From positions 1 to 28,359 of the forward strand of contig JAFLDQ010000029.1 in NCBI GenBank assembly GCA_017302355.1: a stretch of 28,359 bases of DNA, in the 5' to 3' direction. Shown in pieces: positions 27,613-28,359 of this stretch. Under the pieces are notes generated by a model. It did not search any database and had not been told where the DNA came from. It was given only the letters and a program-made list of their open reading frames with translations. Source of the DNA: Dechloromonas sp. GTDB lineage: Bacteria > Pseudomonadota > Gammaproteobacteria > Burkholderiales > Rhodocyclaceae. The translations under genes were made by a program, and so were the position numbers. Position 1 is the stretch's first letter, and each line of letters begins with the position of its first letter.

Positions 27613-28220
27613 ACGATGCGGTCGTGCGGCGGGCGGACCCGGGCAGTGGTGAACTGCCCCCTTACGCCGGTATTCCGCTGTCCCGGATCCGTCTCGTCGT
27701 CAGCGATGAACTCACCGGCCAGGCGCTGGCCACCCTGATGGCCGCCGATGCCGTCGGCTTCGATAGCGAGTCGAAGCCGACCTTCCGCAAGGGCGAGGTG
27801 TCGACCGGCCCGCATCTGGTGCAGCTCGCCACCGACGACCAGGCTTACCTGTTCCCGATTTCCCGCTTGGGCGGCGCCGCTGCGGTGAAGACCATCCTCG
27901 AGTCAGCGAGCGTTCTCAAGGTCGGCTTTGGCCTTGGCAATGACCGCAGTGCGCTGAAATCGGCGCTCGGCATCGACGCGCGGCGACTGCTCGACCTCGG
28001 CGAGGTGCTGCGCGGACCCGGACATCGCGGCACGGTGGGGACGAAGGCGGCGGTCGCCCATTTCTTCGGCCAGCGCTTGCTGAAGTCGAAACGGACGGGC
28101 ACCAGCAACTGGGCCAACCCGAATCTGACCGACCGCCAGCTGCTGTATGCGGCGAACGATGCCCACGTGGCCCTGAAACTGTATCGCGCCTGGCTGCGCA
28201 CACAAGCCGCCCCGGGCTGA
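27609..28220 (+). CDS. DEDDy 3'-5' exonuclease (RNase D/WRN-like)
   Basis: The product is 203 residues from GTG 27609, which overlaps the esterase stop in a GTGA. A single-domain DnaQ-like fold is seen. Exo I is VGFDSESKPTF (about 52-62, D and E metal ligands), exo II lies in LKVGFGLGNDRSALK (Asp), and exo III is YAANDAHVALKLY, giving the YxxxD of the DEDDy class. It resembles small bacterial proteins related to the Werner exonuclease domain and RNase D, without HRDC domains. It likely trims RNA or DNA 3' ends. It is the last gene before a strong terminator. Confidence 0.92.
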   Translation: MNDAVVRRADPGSGELPPYAGIPLSRIRLVVSDELTGQALATLMAADAVGFDSESKPTFRKGEVSTGPHLVQLATDDQAYLFPISRLGGAAAVKTILESASVLKVGFGLGNDRSALKSALGIDARRLLDLGEVLRGPGHRGTVGTKAAVAHFFGQRLLKSKRTGTSNWANPNLTDRQLLYAANDAHVALKLYRAWLRTQAAPG

Positions 28221-28253
28221 ATTTCCCTTAGCCCGAACTTTGACCGACTGAAC

Positions 28254-28293
28254 TAGCCGAGTCCTTGAGCAGAGGGGGTTTCGGCTATTTTTT
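28254..28293 (+). terminator. Rho-independent terminator after the exonuclease gene
   Basis: TAGCCGA (28254-28260) pairs perfectly with TCGGCTA (28281-28287), with a 20-nt loop and TTTTTT directly after (28288-28293). It lies 34 nt after the exonuclease stop. A clear intrinsic terminator. Confidence 0.75.
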
Positions 28294-28359
28294 GGGCGGA
28301 AATGTACCCATGTATTATGGCCTATTTTGCTTTAATTTCGTGTGTAGTTGTGGCAATCT
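28294..28359. other. AT-rich window end, no gene called
   Basis: The last 66 nt are much richer in A and T than the rest of the window (for example ATGTATTATGG and TATTTTGCTTTAATTTCG). No ORF can be judged from this length. It could be a promoter region or the edge of a mobile element. Confidence 0.35.

Overview
The window is a GC-rich bacterial chromosome segment with tightly packed genes. Gene content (an HME-type RND metal efflux operon, a 7TMR-DISM diguanylate cyclase, RF3, an NtrC-type two-component pair, a CYTH/CHAD protein with PhoU-like partners, a SulP permease) and overall protein style suggest a betaproteobacterium, probably of the Rhodocyclales (Accumulibacter/Dechloromonas-like). 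The taxonomic call is inference from protein style; no rRNA gene is present to confirm it.

Layout. 1-5457: the 3' part of a heavy-metal efflux operon, in the order outer-membrane TolC-like protein (partial), a small membrane-anchored protein of unknown function, a HlyD-type adaptor with a His-rich N-terminus, a 1038-residue RND pump, and a small secreted protein of unknown function. 5447-8104: a membrane diguanylate cyclase (-) diverging from an integral membrane protein (+), with a perfect 16-bp palindrome between them. 8221-9798: prfC (RF3). 9817-12291 (-): a patatin-like lipase whose reading frame is cut by one in-frame TAG, leaving the catalytic Ser and Asp on separate ORFs. 12414-15364: a YaiI-family protein, a His/Tyr-rich secreted protein, an RbgA/YlqF-like GTPase and a cation diffusion facilitator.

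15757-26344 is the most interesting block. A CHASE-PAS-PAS histidine kinase is followed without a gap by a sigma54-dependent response regulator with an intact GAFTGA loop. Downstream lie a CYTH-CHAD protein and two PhoU/DUF47-like helical proteins in an overlapping operon, then a SulP-STAS-cNMP-like permease and a universal stress protein. The regions before the CHAD operon and before the SulP gene each hold a -24/-12 (sigma54-type) promoter candidate with correct GG-N10-GC spacing. Each is predicted to give a leader of about 90-100 nt carrying a strong hairpin. I infer a regulon in which the two-component pair controls a polyphosphate/phosphate-linked module and an anion transporter. CHAD domains are known to bind polyphosphate and PhoU-like proteins act in phosphate homeostasis; the link to this SulP permease is new as far as I can tell.

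26405-28220: peptide deformylase, an alpha/beta-hydrolase carboxylesterase and a DEDDy 3'-5' exonuclease, closely spaced and ending in a strong intrinsic terminator. After it the last 66 bases turn AT-rich, which may mark a new element at the window edge.
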